64,000 nucleotides of DNA from Spongiibacteraceae bacterium (GTDB lineage: Bacteria; Pseudomonadota; Gammaproteobacteria; Pseudomonadales; Dasaniaceae): contig JANQLG010000037.1 in NCBI GenBank assembly GCA_028280715.1, forward strand, positions 1 to 64,000, given 5' to 3'. A model generated the notes under the pieces. It was given only the letters and a program-made list of their open reading frames with translations, did not search any database and was not told the DNA's origin. Both the position numbers and the translations under genes were made by a program. Shown here one piece after another: positions 1 through 10,291 of this stretch (position 1 is the first letter of the stretch; the number at the start of each line of letters is the position of its first letter).

Positions 1-451
<451 letters not shown>

Positions 452-2539
452 ATGACTGATTTAGCTAAATACAGAAATATCGGTATCTTCGCTCACGTCG
501 ACGCGGGCAAGACCACTACTACCGAGCGTATCCTTAAACTGACCGGCAAGATTCACAAAACCGGTGAGGTGCACGACGGGGAATCCACCACTGACTTTAT
601 GGAACAGGAAGCAGAGCGCGGTATTACCATTCAGTCTGCTGCAACCACCTGTTTCTGGAACGACCACCGCATGAATATCATCGATACTCCGGGGCACGTT
701 GACTTCACCGTTGAAGTTTACCGTTCGCTGAAAGTACTTGATGGCGGTATCGGCGTATTCTGCGGCTCAGGTGGTGTTGAACCTCAATCTGAAACCAACT
801 GGCGCTATGCTACAGAATCTGAAGTTGCTCGTCTGATCTTCGTTAACAAACTGGACCGTTTGGGTGCTGACTTCTACCGCGTGGTAGAGCAGGTCAAGAA
901 AGTACTGGGCGCTAACCCGCTGGTAATGACATTGCCTATCGGTACAGAAGATGATTTCGTGGGTGTAGTCGATGTTCTGAGCCAAAAAGCGTATGTATGG
1001 GATGATTCGGGCCTGCCTGAGAATTACGAAGTTAAAGACATTCCTGCTGATATGGTTGACGACGCAGTCATGTACCGTGAACAGCTTATTGAAACAGCTG
1101 TTGAGCAAGATGACGATTTAATGATGGCTTATATGGAGGGTGAAGAGCCTTCTATTGAAGATATCAAACGTTGTATCCGTAAAGGTACTCGCGAATTGGC
1201 CTTCTTCCCTACATACTGTGGTTCGGCCTTTAAGAACAAAGGTATCCAGTTAATATTGGATGCGGTTGTTGACTACCTGCCTTCACCAACAGAAGTTGAT
1301 GCACAACCACTGACTGATGAAGACACTGGTGAGCCTACCGGTGAAGTGGCGACTGTTGATCCAGCCGAGCCACTACGTGCGCTGGCATTCAAAATAATGG
1401 ACGACCGTTTCGGCGCCCTGACCTTTATTCGTATTTACTCGGGTGTATTGAACAAGGGTGACACCATCCTGAACTCCTACACTGGCAAGACTGAGCGTAT
1501 CGGCCGCATGGTGGAAATGCACGCTGATGAACGTACTGAATTGAGCGCTGCTCAGGCGGGCGACATCATCGCCGTAGTCGGTATGAAGAACGTACAAACT
1601 GGTCACACGCTGTGTGATCCTAATAATCCTTGTACGCTAGAACCTATGATCTTCCCTGAGCCGGTAATTTCGATTGCCGTTTCTCCAAAAGATAAAGGCT
1701 CTGTTGAGAAAATGGGTATTGCCATTGGTAAGATGGTGGCAGAGGATCCTTCCTTCGTGGTTGAGACTGACGAAGATTCCGGTGAAACCATCCTGAAAGG
1801 TATGGGTGAATTGCATTTGGATATCAAAGTCGACATCCTCAAGCGCACCTATGGTGTTGAGCTAGAAGTAGGTCAGCCTCAGGTAGCTTACCGTGAAACC
1901 ATCACTCAACCCCTGGAAGATAGCTACACCCACAAGAAGCAGTCGGGTGGTTCTGGTCAGTTCGGTAAAATCGACTACCGCATCAAGCCCGGTGAAGTCG
2001 GCTCTGGCTACACCTTCGAATCTTCAGTTGTCGGAGGTAACGTACCCAAGGAATTCTTCCCGGCGATTGAGAAAGGCTTCGGCATGATGATGGAAGAAGG
2101 CCCACTGGCTGGCTTCCCTCTGTTAGACGTAGAAATCGAACTTTTCGACGGTGCTTACCACGCAGTTGACTCCTCGGCGATTGCCTTTGAAATTGCAGCT
2201 AAAGGTGCTTACCGTCAGTCCATGCCTAAAGCTGGCCCTCAATTACTTGAGCCGATCATGAAGGTAGACGTATTCACGCCAGAAGATAACGTGGGTGACG
2301 TTATCGGTGACCTGAACCGTCGTCGCGGTATGATCAAGGATCAGGAAGCAGGCCCAACTGGTGTTCGCATTAAAGCTGATGTGCCACTAGCAGAGATGTT
2401 CGGTTACATTGGCCACTTGCGTACCATCACTTCTGGTCGCGGTCAGTTCTCAATGGAATTCTCTCACTATCTGCCATGTCCACAACAGGTTGCTGATGAA
2501 GTGATTGCAGCAGAAAAAGAGAAGAAAGCGGCTAAGTAA
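452..2539 (+). CDS. fusA2: Elongation factor G 2 (EF-G paralogue)
   Basis: Translational GTPase of 695 residues that moves tRNA and mRNA through the ribosome or acts in ribosome recycling. Visible motifs are the P-loop [12 protein letters not shown] (14-25), the switch region ERGITI, DTPGH (78-82) and NKLD (132-135). The EF-G domains follow to the C-terminus. Wording such as [18 protein letters not shown] and the C-terminal [19 protein letters not shown] match the second EF-G type known from Vibrio and Shewanella rather than the str-operon FusA, and the lack of rpsL/rpsG neighbours agrees. I chose the ATG at 452; an in-frame TTG at 413 falls inside the -10 box. A terminator follows the stop. 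Which function this paralogue has here is not visible. Confidence 0.93.
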   Translation: MTDLAKYRNIGIFAHVDAGKTTTTERILKLTGKIHKTGEVHDGESTTDFMEQEAERGITIQSAATTCFWNDHRMNIIDTPGHVDFTVEVYRSLKVLDGGIGVFCGSGGVEPQSETNWRYATESEVARLIFVNKLDRLGADFYRVVEQVKKVLGANPLVMTLPIGTEDDFVGVVDVLSQKAYVWDDSGLPENYEVKDIPADMVDDAVMYREQLIETAVEQDDDLMMAYMEGEEPSIEDIKRCIRKGTRELAFFPTYCGSAFKNKGIQLILDAVVDYLPSPTEVDAQPLTDEDTGEPTGEVATVDPAEPLRALAFKIMDDRFGALTFIRIYSGVLNKGDTILNSYTGKTERIGRMVEMHADERTELSAAQAGDIIAVVGMKNVQTGHTLCDPNNPCTLEPMIFPEPVISIAVSPKDKGSVEKMGIAIGKMVAEDPSFVVETDEDSGETILKGMGELHLDIKVDILKRTYGVELEVGQPQVAYRETITQPLEDSYTHKKQSGGSGQFGKIDYRIKPGEVGSGYTFESSVVGGNVPKEFFPAIEKGFGMMMEEGPLAGFPLLDVEIELFDGAYHAVDSSAIAFEIAAKGAYRQSMPKAGPQLLEPIMKVDVFTPEDNVGDVIGDLNRRRGMIKDQEAGPTGVRIKADVPLAEMFGYIGHLRTITSGRGQFSMEFSHYLPCPQQVADEVIAAEKEKKAAK

Positions 2540-2570
2540 CTTTATTACTTCATTTAAGCTTTATCTATAA

Positions 2571-2603
2571 AAAGGCCCTAGGTGAAAATCCAGGGCCTTT
2601 TTT
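2571..2603 (+). terminator. Rho-independent terminator of EF-G 2
   Basis: The arms AAAGGCCCT and AGGGCCTTT form a perfect 9-bp stem around a short loop. A T-run follows directly. It lies about 30 bases after the EF-G stop. Confidence 0.85.
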
Positions 2604-2736
2604 ATTGTCTTGAATTTGTATATGGGATCATACAATCGGCATCCCGAAACACAAATGAACTGACTTAATTATCCTTTTCTTCAAAAATAACACCGCATAC
2701 TTGATAATGCCCCAAAATCATTTTTGAGAACGCACT

Positions 2737-3312
2737 ATGTCAATCAAACTGAATGTAGGCTGTGGCCGCAATATCCTTGATGGCTGGACAAATTTGGATT
2801 GCGCCGATCTCCCCGGTATCGATATTGTCGCTGATATTGATCGCTGTGCCGATGCACCATTGCCAATAGAGGACAATTCAGTAGAAGAGTTTCTTCTTTC
2901 ACATGTTATTGAGCATATTCGCCATCCACTGCCGTTGATGCAAGAACTTCACCGTGTAGCAAAACCTAATGCCACAATGATTATTCGTGTGCCCTATGGT
3001 TCCAGCGACGATGCCTTTGAAGATCCAACTCATGTGCAGCAATATTTTGAAGGCAGCTTTAATTATTTTTCTCAGCCATTTTACTGGCGTGCTGACTATG
3101 GTTATCGCGGTGATTGGCAGCCGGAAATTGTGCAATTAATTGTCGACCAGCAAAATAATCATGATCTAACAGCAGATCAAATTATGGAAAAGGTAAAAGT
3201 CCTACGCAATCAGGTTAAAGAAATGATTGTAAAACTGGTTGCCATCAAGCCTATTCGCGAGCCTAAAGGCGAACTACAGCAAAAACCACAGACTGAAATT
3301 ATTCTGAGTTAG
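2737..3312 (+). CDS. Class I SAM-dependent methyltransferase
   Basis: A 191-residue protein with the Rossmann methyltransferase glycine motif LNVGCGRN (5-12), an acidic residue after strand 2 (TNLDCAD), and the HVIEHI...LHRVAKPNATMIIRVP segment (about 56-90) typical of small predicted SAM methyltransferases. The substrate is unknown. Its 3' end overlaps by 14 bases the end of the convergent TPR/O-GlcNAc-transferase-like gene, so the two messages are antisense at their tails. In other bacteria such methyltransferases often sit among polysaccharide or protein glycosylation genes. A link to the neighbour is therefore possible, but it is inference. No clear ribosome-binding site precedes the ATG. 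Confidence 0.8.
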   Translation: MSIKLNVGCGRNILDGWTNLDCADLPGIDIVADIDRCADAPLPIEDNSVEEFLLSHVIEHIRHPLPLMQELHRVAKPNATMIIRVPYGSSDDAFEDPTHVQQYFEGSFNYFSQPFYWRADYGYRGDWQPEIVQLIVDQQNNHDLTADQIMEKVKVLRNQVKEMIVKLVAIKPIREPKGELQQKPQTEIILS

Positions 3313-5710
3313 GAATTAGCGAACTGAGATAATCTTGCCACATTTCATGGTAAGCAGCCTCTAGGTGTTGCGTATAAGCTGCGCTGTTAAACAACGGCAG
3401 CGAACTCCTACCGGCAGTAAGATATTGCTTATAATTACTCAAACGCTCTGGCTGGTTAATTAACTGAACAGCTTTTTCACAATAATCCTGAAAAGAATTA
3501 GCAATCAGTTCTTCCATTTCTACATTTTTCAATAAACTGCCAGCCACACGGGAAATTATTGTATCGCCACTTATGGTAAGAACAGGCACACCTGCCCACA
3601 GTGCATCTGAAGCAGTTGTATGAGCATTAACGGGATAGGCATCAAGAAATAAATCAGCTGAAGCTAAACGATTTAGATGGCTCAGCTGATCCATTTTTTT
3701 TGCAAACACATAACGATCAGAGGGGACGCCTCTCTTAGTCAGCTCCTTCGATAAATTGTGCTGCAAGTCTGCATTATCTGCTAGTAGCCACAGTAGTGAC
3801 TGCGGCGATTGCTTGAGAATATCTGACCAAACATCTAATAATTGAGGGCTTAACTTATAGGCCTGATGAAAAGCCGCTAAAATCACTTTATCGTCAGGCA
3901 AATCTAGCTCTGAGCGTGATTTAGCAATCGGAATATCGCGCTGATCATCCGCGGGTTGATAACAGCCAGATAGATTAATAATTTGCTCAGTAAAGTCATC
4001 TTGTAGCTTAGAAGGTGTCACATAATTATCACCAATAAAATAATCCCATTCCTTATGGCCCATCGTTGCAGGATAGGCCAGATAATTAACTTGAACAGGT
4101 GATGGGCGATGTAGAAAAATCTCAGCACGATGATTTTGCGTTAATCCTTTCACATCAAGCAAAATATCGATTTCATGTTCATTAATTAATGCTGCTATTT
4201 TTTCGGAACTCTGCTCGCGAACATCATAGAACTCATCAAGAGCATTAACCAACCGTTCCCTCATTGCTGATTGATCATCGGGCCCCAAAGAATAACCTAT
4301 CACTTCAAAGCTATCACGATTGTGCAATTCAATAATACGTACTAATAAAATTGCTGTCGCATGTTGATGAAAATCGGCAGATACATAACCTAAACGAATT
4401 TTTTTGGCAGTCGTTTTACGGTAGCGCTCTGAGAACTTGCTTTGATAATCAGGCTGTGTCGTTAATGCATTTTGTTCCTGCCAATATTGAGCAGCCAATA
4501 AGTGCTCGGTAGCGGTTGATTCAGGCAGAGTAATCAAACTAAAAGGCGGTAGTATACAAGTTTTATTTTTATTGCTAAGTAAAGCAACACATTGCTTTAC
4601 TAATTTATCAACTCCCTCCCAATCACATAATTGCCGTTTAAAATGCATTAAATAGGGAATTGCTGAAAGATAATCGGGAGTTTGCTGTAATAATGTCTCA
4701 AGCTTCGAACAAGCTAACTGTATTTGTCCAGTTTTTTGCAGGGCCAATGCCAGATTAAATTGTGCGTGCTTATATTCAGGGTTTAAGACTAACACTTGTT
4801 CATAACAATTAATCGCATGTTGATAGTCACCCGTTCTCATATAGCAATTACCCAGCCCATTTTTTGCCTCAATATTATTCGGAGATAAATTGAGTGCTTG
4901 TTGAAAATAGCTGGAACTTTCATCAAGATTATTGAGGGCAAGCAAGCAACATGCATGTCCTATCATGGCTGTGACATTGTCGCCATCTAAGGTAAGTACT
5001 TTTTCAAATAATGCTGAAGCAGCAACTGTATTGTTTTTCTGCAAATACAAGTCACCAAGATTACTTAAGGCATCCATGTAATCTGGAATACTATGTATTG
5101 CCTTTCGATAACACTGCTCGGCCTCATCAAACATAAGTTGACCCGCCAGTGCCCGACCAAGATTGTTGAGCACATAGGGTTGATTTTCTTCTGCAGTTAA
5201 TATTTTTCTATATCCTCTCTCTGCCTCTGAATATTTTTCCTGCTCTAAAGCTAAGTTAGATAGATTCATCTGAGCATTAATATTATTGGGCTGAATATTT
5301 AAAATCTGTTGATAAAACTCGGTGGCTTTTTCCCATTGTTGCTGTTGAGCAGATAAATTCCCCAATGCCATTAATGCATCCAGATCTGCCGCATTAAGTC
5401 TTACTACCTGTTGATAAGCGGCTTCAGCCGCTGGCATATCTCTTGTCGCCTCCAGTGCACCGGCCAGCGCTTTCCAATAATCGACATTATGCGGTTCTAA
5501 ACTTACGGCTTTATCTATTAACTTTAGTGCCTGATTATTTTTATTCTGTTGCCGTTTTAATAAACCGTAAAAATAATAGGATTGGGGCCACTTTGAATTG
5601 GACTTAATGAGGCGTCGATAAATTTTTTCTGCACCGTCGAACTGACCTTGCTGATGCAATAGCAGTGCTTGCTGCAAAAAATGCGCAGATTTTTCATTAT
5701 TTTTAGCCAT
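3299..5710 (-). CDS. TPR-repeat O-GlcNAc-transferase-like glycosyltransferase (GT41 type)
   Basis: An 803-residue protein. About residues 1-340 are tandem TPR units with the usual 34-residue spacing (for example ALMALGNLSAQQQQWEKATE, NNIEAKNGLGNCYMRTGDY). The C-terminal half is a Glyco_transf_41 / SPINDLY-type catalytic region: RLGYVSADFHQHATAILL, DILLDVKGLTQNHRAEIF, HRPSPVQVNYLAYPATMGH, AAFHQAYKLSP with the conserved lysine, and NAHTTASDALWAGVPVLT. Family members transfer GlcNAc or another sugar to Ser/Thr of proteins. In bacteria they are mostly linked to glycosylation of flagellin, pilin or other surface proteins. There is no signal peptide, so it is cytoplasmic. The target is unknown; MshA pilin is one candidate encoded in this window. 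It converges on and overlaps the methyltransferase gene. Confidence 0.88.
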   Translation of the reverse strand: MAKNNEKSAHFLQQALLLHQQGQFDGAEKIYRRLIKSNSKWPQSYYFYGLLKRQQNKNNQALKLIDKAVSLEPHNVDYWKALAGALEATRDMPAAEAAYQQVVRLNAADLDALMALGNLSAQQQQWEKATEFYQQILNIQPNNINAQMNLSNLALEQEKYSEAERGYRKILTAEENQPYVLNNLGRALAGQLMFDEAEQCYRKAIHSIPDYMDALSNLGDLYLQKNNTVAASALFEKVLTLDGDNVTAMIGHACCLLALNNLDESSSYFQQALNLSPNNIEAKNGLGNCYMRTGDYQHAINCYEQVLVLNPEYKHAQFNLALALQKTGQIQLACSKLETLLQQTPDYLSAIPYLMHFKRQLCDWEGVDKLVKQCVALLSNKNKTCILPPFSLITLPESTATEHLLAAQYWQEQNALTTQPDYQSKFSERYRKTTAKKIRLGYVSADFHQHATAILLVRIIELHNRDSFEVIGYSLGPDDQSAMRERLVNALDEFYDVREQSSEKIAALINEHEIDILLDVKGLTQNHRAEIFLHRPSPVQVNYLAYPATMGHKEWDYFIGDNYVTPSKLQDDFTEQIINLSGCYQPADDQRDIPIAKSRSELDLPDDKVILAAFHQAYKLSPQLLDVWSDILKQSPQSLLWLLADNADLQHNLSKELTKRGVPSDRYVFAKKMDQLSHLNRLASADLFLDAYPVNAHTTASDALWAGVPVLTISGDTIISRVAGSLLKNVEMEELIANSFQDYCEKAVQLINQPERLSNYKQYLTAGRSSLPLFNSAAYTQHLEAAYHEMWQDYLSSLIPNSE

Positions 5711-5925
5711 TAACTACCACCAACTGAAGCCTTGTTGATTTTTATACCGCATTAGCCCATCTGCCTAATGATAACAGCGGTCCCTTTTCTCTACTAATAC
5801 CACCCACATCTATTATCACCCACTGGTGCTAGAGTCTTACATCAGCTATTCTTGCGTTTTAACCAGGTAGAAATTAGGTCGTTACCTGGAGCCTTATGAT
5901 TCAATGATTGAAATCAGGTAACACC

Positions 5926-6504
5926 ATGGAAACCCAGCATAAAACCCTCAGTAAAATTGCCGACTATCTCAAGCATTATCCCTTTTTACTCGTTACTATC
6001 GCCGGCCTGGTTATTCTCACTATCGTATTAATCATGGATATTGAGAAACTTCAGGAACTAAAACTGCTCTTATACGGGGTGGTGTTATTACCTATCTGTA
6101 TGCAGTTCTTTTTCGAGGCCCGAAAGCAATCCCATAAGCACAACATGCAAAAGCTGGAAGAAGCGCCGCCCACCGTTAATTCCGCGCCAGCTACTCCGTC
6201 ACCTCAAGCAGTACCTACTAACCAACCGAAGTACAGTACTAAAACGGTCATAGGTTGCGTCTTATGGGTAATGTGTTTATTAGCCTATGGTGACAGTAGT
6301 GACGAAGAATTACTGGATGTCGACTTGCAATACGGAGTCATTATGTTTGCCGGTGTAGGTCTCTGGTTGTCCTTTTCTGCACTAGGGGAGATCCGGCGCA
6401 AAGAATCCACAGGCATGAAGCTGACTATTGCCAACCTCATCCTGTGTAGCCTTTTTATTCTCTCTGCTATTGGTTGGATTATGGACGCAGGAGAACCCTA
6501 CTGA
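5926..6504 (+). CDS. Hypothetical multi-pass membrane protein
   Basis: A 192-residue protein of no family that I recognise. Two hydrophobic helices lie near the N-terminus (FLLVTIAGLVILTIVLIMDI and LLLYGVVLLPICMQFFFEA). A proline/alanine-rich, polar linker (about 60-95) follows. Three more helices come after it (VIGCVLWVMCLLAYG, VIMFAGVGLWLSFSALG, LTIANLILCSLFILSAIGWI). I start it at the ATG at 5926, with AGGT about 8 bases upstream, rather than at the in-frame TTG at 5908. It converges with the next gene, leaving only 14 bases between stops, and no terminator is seen there. Function unknown. Confidence 0.7.
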   Translation: METQHKTLSKIADYLKHYPFLLVTIAGLVILTIVLIMDIEKLQELKLLLYGVVLLPICMQFFFEARKQSHKHNMQKLEEAPPTVNSAPATPSPQAVPTNQPKYSTKTVIGCVLWVMCLLAYGDSSDEELLDVDLQYGVIMFAGVGLWLSFSALGEIRRKESTGMKLTIANLILCSLFILSAIGWIMDAGEPY

Positions 6505-6518
6505 GGCATTTGAAATTT

Positions 6519-7508
6519 TTAATCGATAGTAAATTGCGCGACAAAGGGTGCGTGATCCGACTCTGGATATTTAGCATCAAAGCTATAAGGCAAGCTTTCA
6601 TCGTGTAGATTTTCATTGTGAATTTGCGCATGCGAGAAAAAAGGCAGTAGCGCTTGCGATATCAACATATGGTCTAACAAATTACCTTTGCCGTGATGCA
6701 AGTGCGAAAAGCGTGTAGATTCGGGAATTGCCAAACTACACGGTACTAATACGTTACTTCGCAATGCTGGGTTATCGGTATTTTCAACGGCACCACAAAT
6801 AGCATCCACAGGCACCTGTCCAGGCTCTGCATTAAAATCACCGCTGACGACAATTTTTGCTTCTGTATCAGTTGCCAAAATTTCATCGACTAGCATGCGG
6901 GTTTCTATCGCCTGCCCGACACGTTTAATCGACGACAGAAAATAGCCTTCAGCCCATCCAGCAGCACTATTCCAGGCAAAACCATTTTTTTGGCCACTAA
7001 TAGTGGAAGCCAGTCTCGATTTTAAATGCAAATTAATAAGATGAATCACTCCAATATCAGGATGCTCCACCTGCACATGTAAAATGGGCCTTTCCCAACT
7101 GATATCTTTGGCTTCCGTTTCCTCTGGAACTGCTGTTACTTTTCGATATTGCAGTTTCTCAATTTTATCGTTCCGATATTGCTGTACATCGATAATCGGG
7201 AATGCTGAGAGTATTACAAGGTTACGCTTATCGTAGGGGACATTATCACTGGTTTTAGTGAAGGCCCTTGAGAAACTGGCATAATCAGTACCATCAATAA
7301 CTGCATCCAACGCCGACAAATTTCTGTTGGGGTTATCAGAAGTATGATCTGGCAGCTCTTGCCCATGAACTTCCTGCAGACATAAAATATCGGCATTGAT
7401 GCGATTAAGAGAAGTTTGCAGAGTGGGAATTCGCTGATTTAGAGAAGGATTTCTTTCATTCTCATTAACATCTAGATTTTCTATATTAAATGAAGCAATG
7501 CGTAACAT
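6519..7508 (-). CDS. Endonuclease/exonuclease/phosphatase (EEP) family protein
   Basis: A 329-residue metal-dependent phosphoesterase of the EEP superfamily (DNase I / AP endonuclease / sphingomyelinase fold). Family motifs in order are SFNIENLD (6-13), LQEVHG with the metal-binding Glu (about 47), INLHLKS (about 160), GDFNAEPG (about 223) and the C-terminal SDHAPF. There is no obvious signal peptide. Members cut DNA, RNA, phospholipids or inositol phosphates, so the substrate cannot be assigned from sequence alone. A single gene; the stretch upstream to 7752 carries the terminator of the next gene. Confidence 0.83.
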   Translation of the reverse strand: MLRIASFNIENLDVNENERNPSLNQRIPTLQTSLNRINADILCLQEVHGQELPDHTSDNPNRNLSALDAVIDGTDYASFSRAFTKTSDNVPYDKRNLVILSAFPIIDVQQYRNDKIEKLQYRKVTAVPEETEAKDISWERPILHVQVEHPDIGVIHLINLHLKSRLASTISGQKNGFAWNSAAGWAEGYFLSSIKRVGQAIETRMLVDEILATDTEAKIVVSGDFNAEPGQVPVDAICGAVENTDNPALRSNVLVPCSLAIPESTRFSHLHHGKGNLLDHMLISQALLPFFSHAQIHNENLHDESLPYSFDAKYPESDHAPFVAQFTID

Positions 7509-7655
7509 AACAACCTCCTTTGTTGATAATTAAAAAACAACCTTGTAAAGAAAAACTACTTTAAACTTACTACAACAATGTGACAAACACCATTAAGATA
7601 CAAGCAGATAAGTTTTTATTCCTTCCCGAAAATTCCTTTCAAATTCTATCGACAC

Positions 7656-7689
7656 AAAAAAGGCGAGCCTCAAAATGAAGTTCGCCTTA
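7656..7689 (-). terminator. Rho-independent terminator of the FKBP gene
   Basis: On the minus strand, AAGGCGA and TCGCCTT form a 7-bp stem followed by a run of T. It lies about 65 bases past the stop of the FKBP isomerase gene. Confidence 0.75.
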
Positions 7690-7752
7690 TGATTTTCAAC
7701 TGGGGAAAGTAATCTTAAAGCCCCAGTTTTTAATAGTATTCTACAAATCGAA

Positions 7753-8481
7753 TTAAGACTGCTCTGCTGATTCTGCCTCAGCCTCTTGCGATTCGATATT
7801 GATTAACTCAACTTCGAAGATTAACGTTTCATTAGGCGCCATACGACCGCCACCATTTTCACCATAAGCAAGGTTGCTTGGAATAAACAATTGCCACTTC
7901 GATCCCACTGGCATTAATTGTAACGCTTCAGTCCAGCCGGCGATAACACCGCTTACCATAAATTTGGCACTTTGTCCGCGCTTATAAGAGCTATCAAATT
8001 CAGTACCATCAATTAGGGTACCGGCATAATTGACTTCAACCACATCGTTAGCGGTTGGTTTGGTGCCGGTGCCTTCGGTGATAACTTTATATTGCAGGCC
8101 GCTTTCCAAAGTAACGACACCTTCTTTGTTAGCGTTCTCGGCCAGAAAGGCTTCGCCCTTTTGTTTATTTTCTGAAGCCATTTTTGCGACCATTTCCTGT
8201 TGATATTGCTGCATTTCTTTAGCAATGTCTTCCTGGGAAACTAACAACTCAGAACCTTCTAGTGCATGTTGAGCGCCGAGAACAAAAGCGTCGTAATCAA
8301 CTGCAAATTGATCCTGTTTTAATCTCGAACCGATATTAGCGCCGATACCGTAGGAGATACGTTGCTCCGCAGTATCTAAAGTAGGCTGTGCAGGTTGCTG
8401 TTCAGTCGGCTGAGCAGCTTCCTGGTTACAACCGGCAAGGGCTGTACTAATGGCAACAGCCAAAAATAATGATTTTTTCAT
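7753..8481 (-). CDS. FKBP-type peptidyl-prolyl isomerase, lipoprotein (FkpA/Mip-like)
   Basis: A 242-residue protein. The first 17 residues form a lipoprotein signal ending in the lipobox LAGC, so it is probably anchored in the envelope. An FKBP_N dimerisation region follows (about 35-115; ISYGIGANIGSRLKQDQFAVD). The FKBP catalytic domain is about 125-230, with VEVNYAGTLIDGTEFDSSYKRG, VIAGWTEALQLM, GSKWQLFIPSNLAYGENG and LIFEVELI. It speeds prolyl isomerisation during folding of exported proteins. Together with the AlgP-like and ABC-F genes nearby, the order recalls the Pseudomonas algQ-FKBP-algP-ABC region. A terminator follows. The C-terminus is Glu/Ser-rich. Confidence 0.92.
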   Translation of the reverse strand: MKKSLFLAVAISTALAGCNQEAAQPTEQQPAQPTLDTAEQRISYGIGANIGSRLKQDQFAVDYDAFVLGAQHALEGSELLVSQEDIAKEMQQYQQEMVAKMASENKQKGEAFLAENANKEGVVTLESGLQYKVITEGTGTKPTANDVVEVNYAGTLIDGTEFDSSYKRGQSAKFMVSGVIAGWTEALQLMPVGSKWQLFIPSNLAYGENGGGRMAPNETLIFEVELINIESQEAEAESAEQS

Positions 8482-8607
8482 TGCTCAAAAAACTCCTTGA
8501 TATGTTTTAGTAGAGGATAACTAAAGGGCTAAGCTAACGGCAGGTAGACTGTTGATTTCTTTAGCGGTTCAATTATCAGTTTTATAAAAATTGTTATGAT
8601 TTTAAAT

Positions 8608-9159
8608 TTATTGCTCGCGTTCGGCAGCCATTTTTTGCATTTTTTCTAGTAGTTCGTTGGCATTACCTCCCATGCCGGCCATTCCAGGTAGACTGATACC
8701 GCCACCACTTTGATCTTCTATTTTAGGGGCTTGCATAACATTTTCCACATCTGGAAGGTTTTCAATGTGGACATTAGCCGTATCCATAGGCTTTTCACTG
8801 GAAAAGTGCCAACGCCCATTTTCATCTTGCCATTTATACATTTTGCCCGAGTTTGATGAAAGCTTTATGGGGTCGTTGTTTGTTGCTAAGATGGCCTGAT
8901 CAGCAGTAGATGTGTTATCTCCCTGTAATGATGCAGTCGCTTGGCTGGCTGCGTCCTTAGCTGTTTGCTGTAGTTGCTCGATATTTATTGAGTCGGTGGA
9001 CTGCTGAAGAGATTTCAGAGCCGAGTTCAAATTAACACCTTCGGGCAACCAGTCACTGACGCTCATGACAGGCTTACCTCCAGGTCCTTTAATAACCAGA
9101 GGTAGGGCTATGGCAAAGATAAAAACTAAGCTGATAAATAGCTTCAGATAAAATTTCAT
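8608..9159 (-). CDS. DUF4124-containing membrane-anchored or exported protein
   Basis: A 183-residue protein with a single N-terminal hydrophobic segment (YLKLFISLVFIFAIALPLVI), either an anchor or an uncleaved signal. After a low-complexity Gln/Ala/Ser-rich stretch comes a DUF4124 signature at about 108-125, MYKWQDENGRWHFSSEKP. This small domain is common in gammaproteobacterial envelope proteins. The tail is glycine- and methionine-rich (about 150-175). Function unknown. It sits about 125 bases upstream of the FKBP gene on the same strand and could share a message with it, though the FKBP gene may have its own promoter. Confidence 0.75.
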   Translation of the reverse strand: MKFYLKLFISLVFIFAIALPLVIKGPGGKPVMSVSDWLPEGVNLNSALKSLQQSTDSINIEQLQQTAKDAASQATASLQGDNTSTADQAILATNNDPIKLSSNSGKMYKWQDENGRWHFSSEKPMDTANVHIENLPDVENVMQAPKIEDQSGGGISLPGMAGMGGNANELLEKMQKMAAEREQ

Positions 9160-9404
9160 AACTGTCCCTGAATTTAAGCTTTTAATATACCGCTACACCG
9201 CTGTGTGATTCTATGAACAGATGCACTTAAATCATAAGTATAGTGATCTAATTCTCAGTTAACTGGGTGATTAATGGATTCTTTGGTTATAAGTTGACGA
9301 TTTAGCAGTGTTCGGCTAATGATTTATGCCCTATCCTTAAAGCAGCAGCGATAAAGGTTGCAGTGAAGCAATACAGTGACAGAGCATAGATGCAGTAAGT
9401 GATA

Positions 9405-10196
9405 ATGACAACTGAAAACCAGGGTAGCAATCTTACCAACGCTTCCTCATCTCCCAAGCGAATTTTATTTGCTAACGCTAAAGGGGGCTGTGGCAAATCA
9501 ACTCTGGCCACCAATCTGGCCAGTAGCTACGCGCACCTGGGTGTCAAAACGGCCTTGCTTGATTATGATCCACAGGGCTCAGCCGGCCAGTGGCTAAAAC
9601 GAAGGGGTGAAAATCTAGCTCAGATCACGGGTATTGAAGCGTATAGGCTGGGAAACTCAGGCAGCACTGGCAATTGGTTTATGCGTTTACCAAGGGATAT
9701 TGACCGCATTATTGTTGATACGCCTGCGGGAATTCAGGGCGAAGATTTCCACCAACAAATTCGGGCGGCGGATATCATCATAGTCCCAGTTCTACCTTCA
9801 CCCATTGATATTCACTCTGCCACCCGTTTTATCGGTTCGATTCTATTAAGCGCTGAATTTCGGAATTCAGGAAAAACATTGGCTGTGTTGGCAAACCGTG
9901 CCAGGAAAAATACCAAGGTTCTACACAAACTGGATTTATTCCTTAATAGCTTGAAGTTACCGCGCCTGGGGACTATTCGTGATACCCAGCAATATGTGCA
10001 TTGCTCTGAATTGGGTATGGGGGTGGTTGAAAACCCTTCTTCCAGAAACAGTCAGGATCGAATGGCTTGGCAAGAGCTCATTGCTTGGATTGAGGACAAT
10101 TTTGGATCATCCAGCGATGTGATTAAACTACCCATTTCCAGGCAGGAGGAGCCTGTTTGCCCCGAAACTAAAGAAGGGGTCTATACTGTCGGGTAA
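9405..10196 (+). CDS. Orphan ParA/MinD-type ATPase
   Basis: A 263-residue deviant-Walker ATPase. The P-loop is KGGCGKST (26-33), with the ParA signature lysine. DYDPQGSAGQW is the switch I region and IIVDTPAGIQGED the Walker A' region. ParA proteins dimerise with ATP and coat DNA or membranes to position cargo. No parB, partner or cargo gene lies alongside, so this is not a classical partition pair. The next gene, 95 bases on and on the same strand, is the basic DNA-binding AlgP-like protein. The start is uncertain: ATG at 9405, or GTG at 9399, both with weak ribosome-binding sites. The cargo is unknown. Confidence 0.82.
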   Translation: MTTENQGSNLTNASSSPKRILFANAKGGCGKSTLATNLASSYAHLGVKTALLDYDPQGSAGQWLKRRGENLAQITGIEAYRLGNSGSTGNWFMRLPRDIDRIIVDTPAGIQGEDFHQQIRAADIIIVPVLPSPIDIHSATRFIGSILLSAEFRNSGKTLAVLANRARKNTKVLHKLDLFLNSLKLPRLGTIRDTQQYVHCSELGMGVVENPSSRNSQDRMAWQELIAWIEDNFGSSSDVIKLPISRQEEPVCPETKEGVYTVG

Positions 10197-10291
10197 TAAT
10201 TCAACGGGTACTATTAAAGTATCGATTATAGATGGTGTGGTTATAACGTCTGCTCTATAAAAAGATTAGAAAAATCAAAAGGTTATTGATC

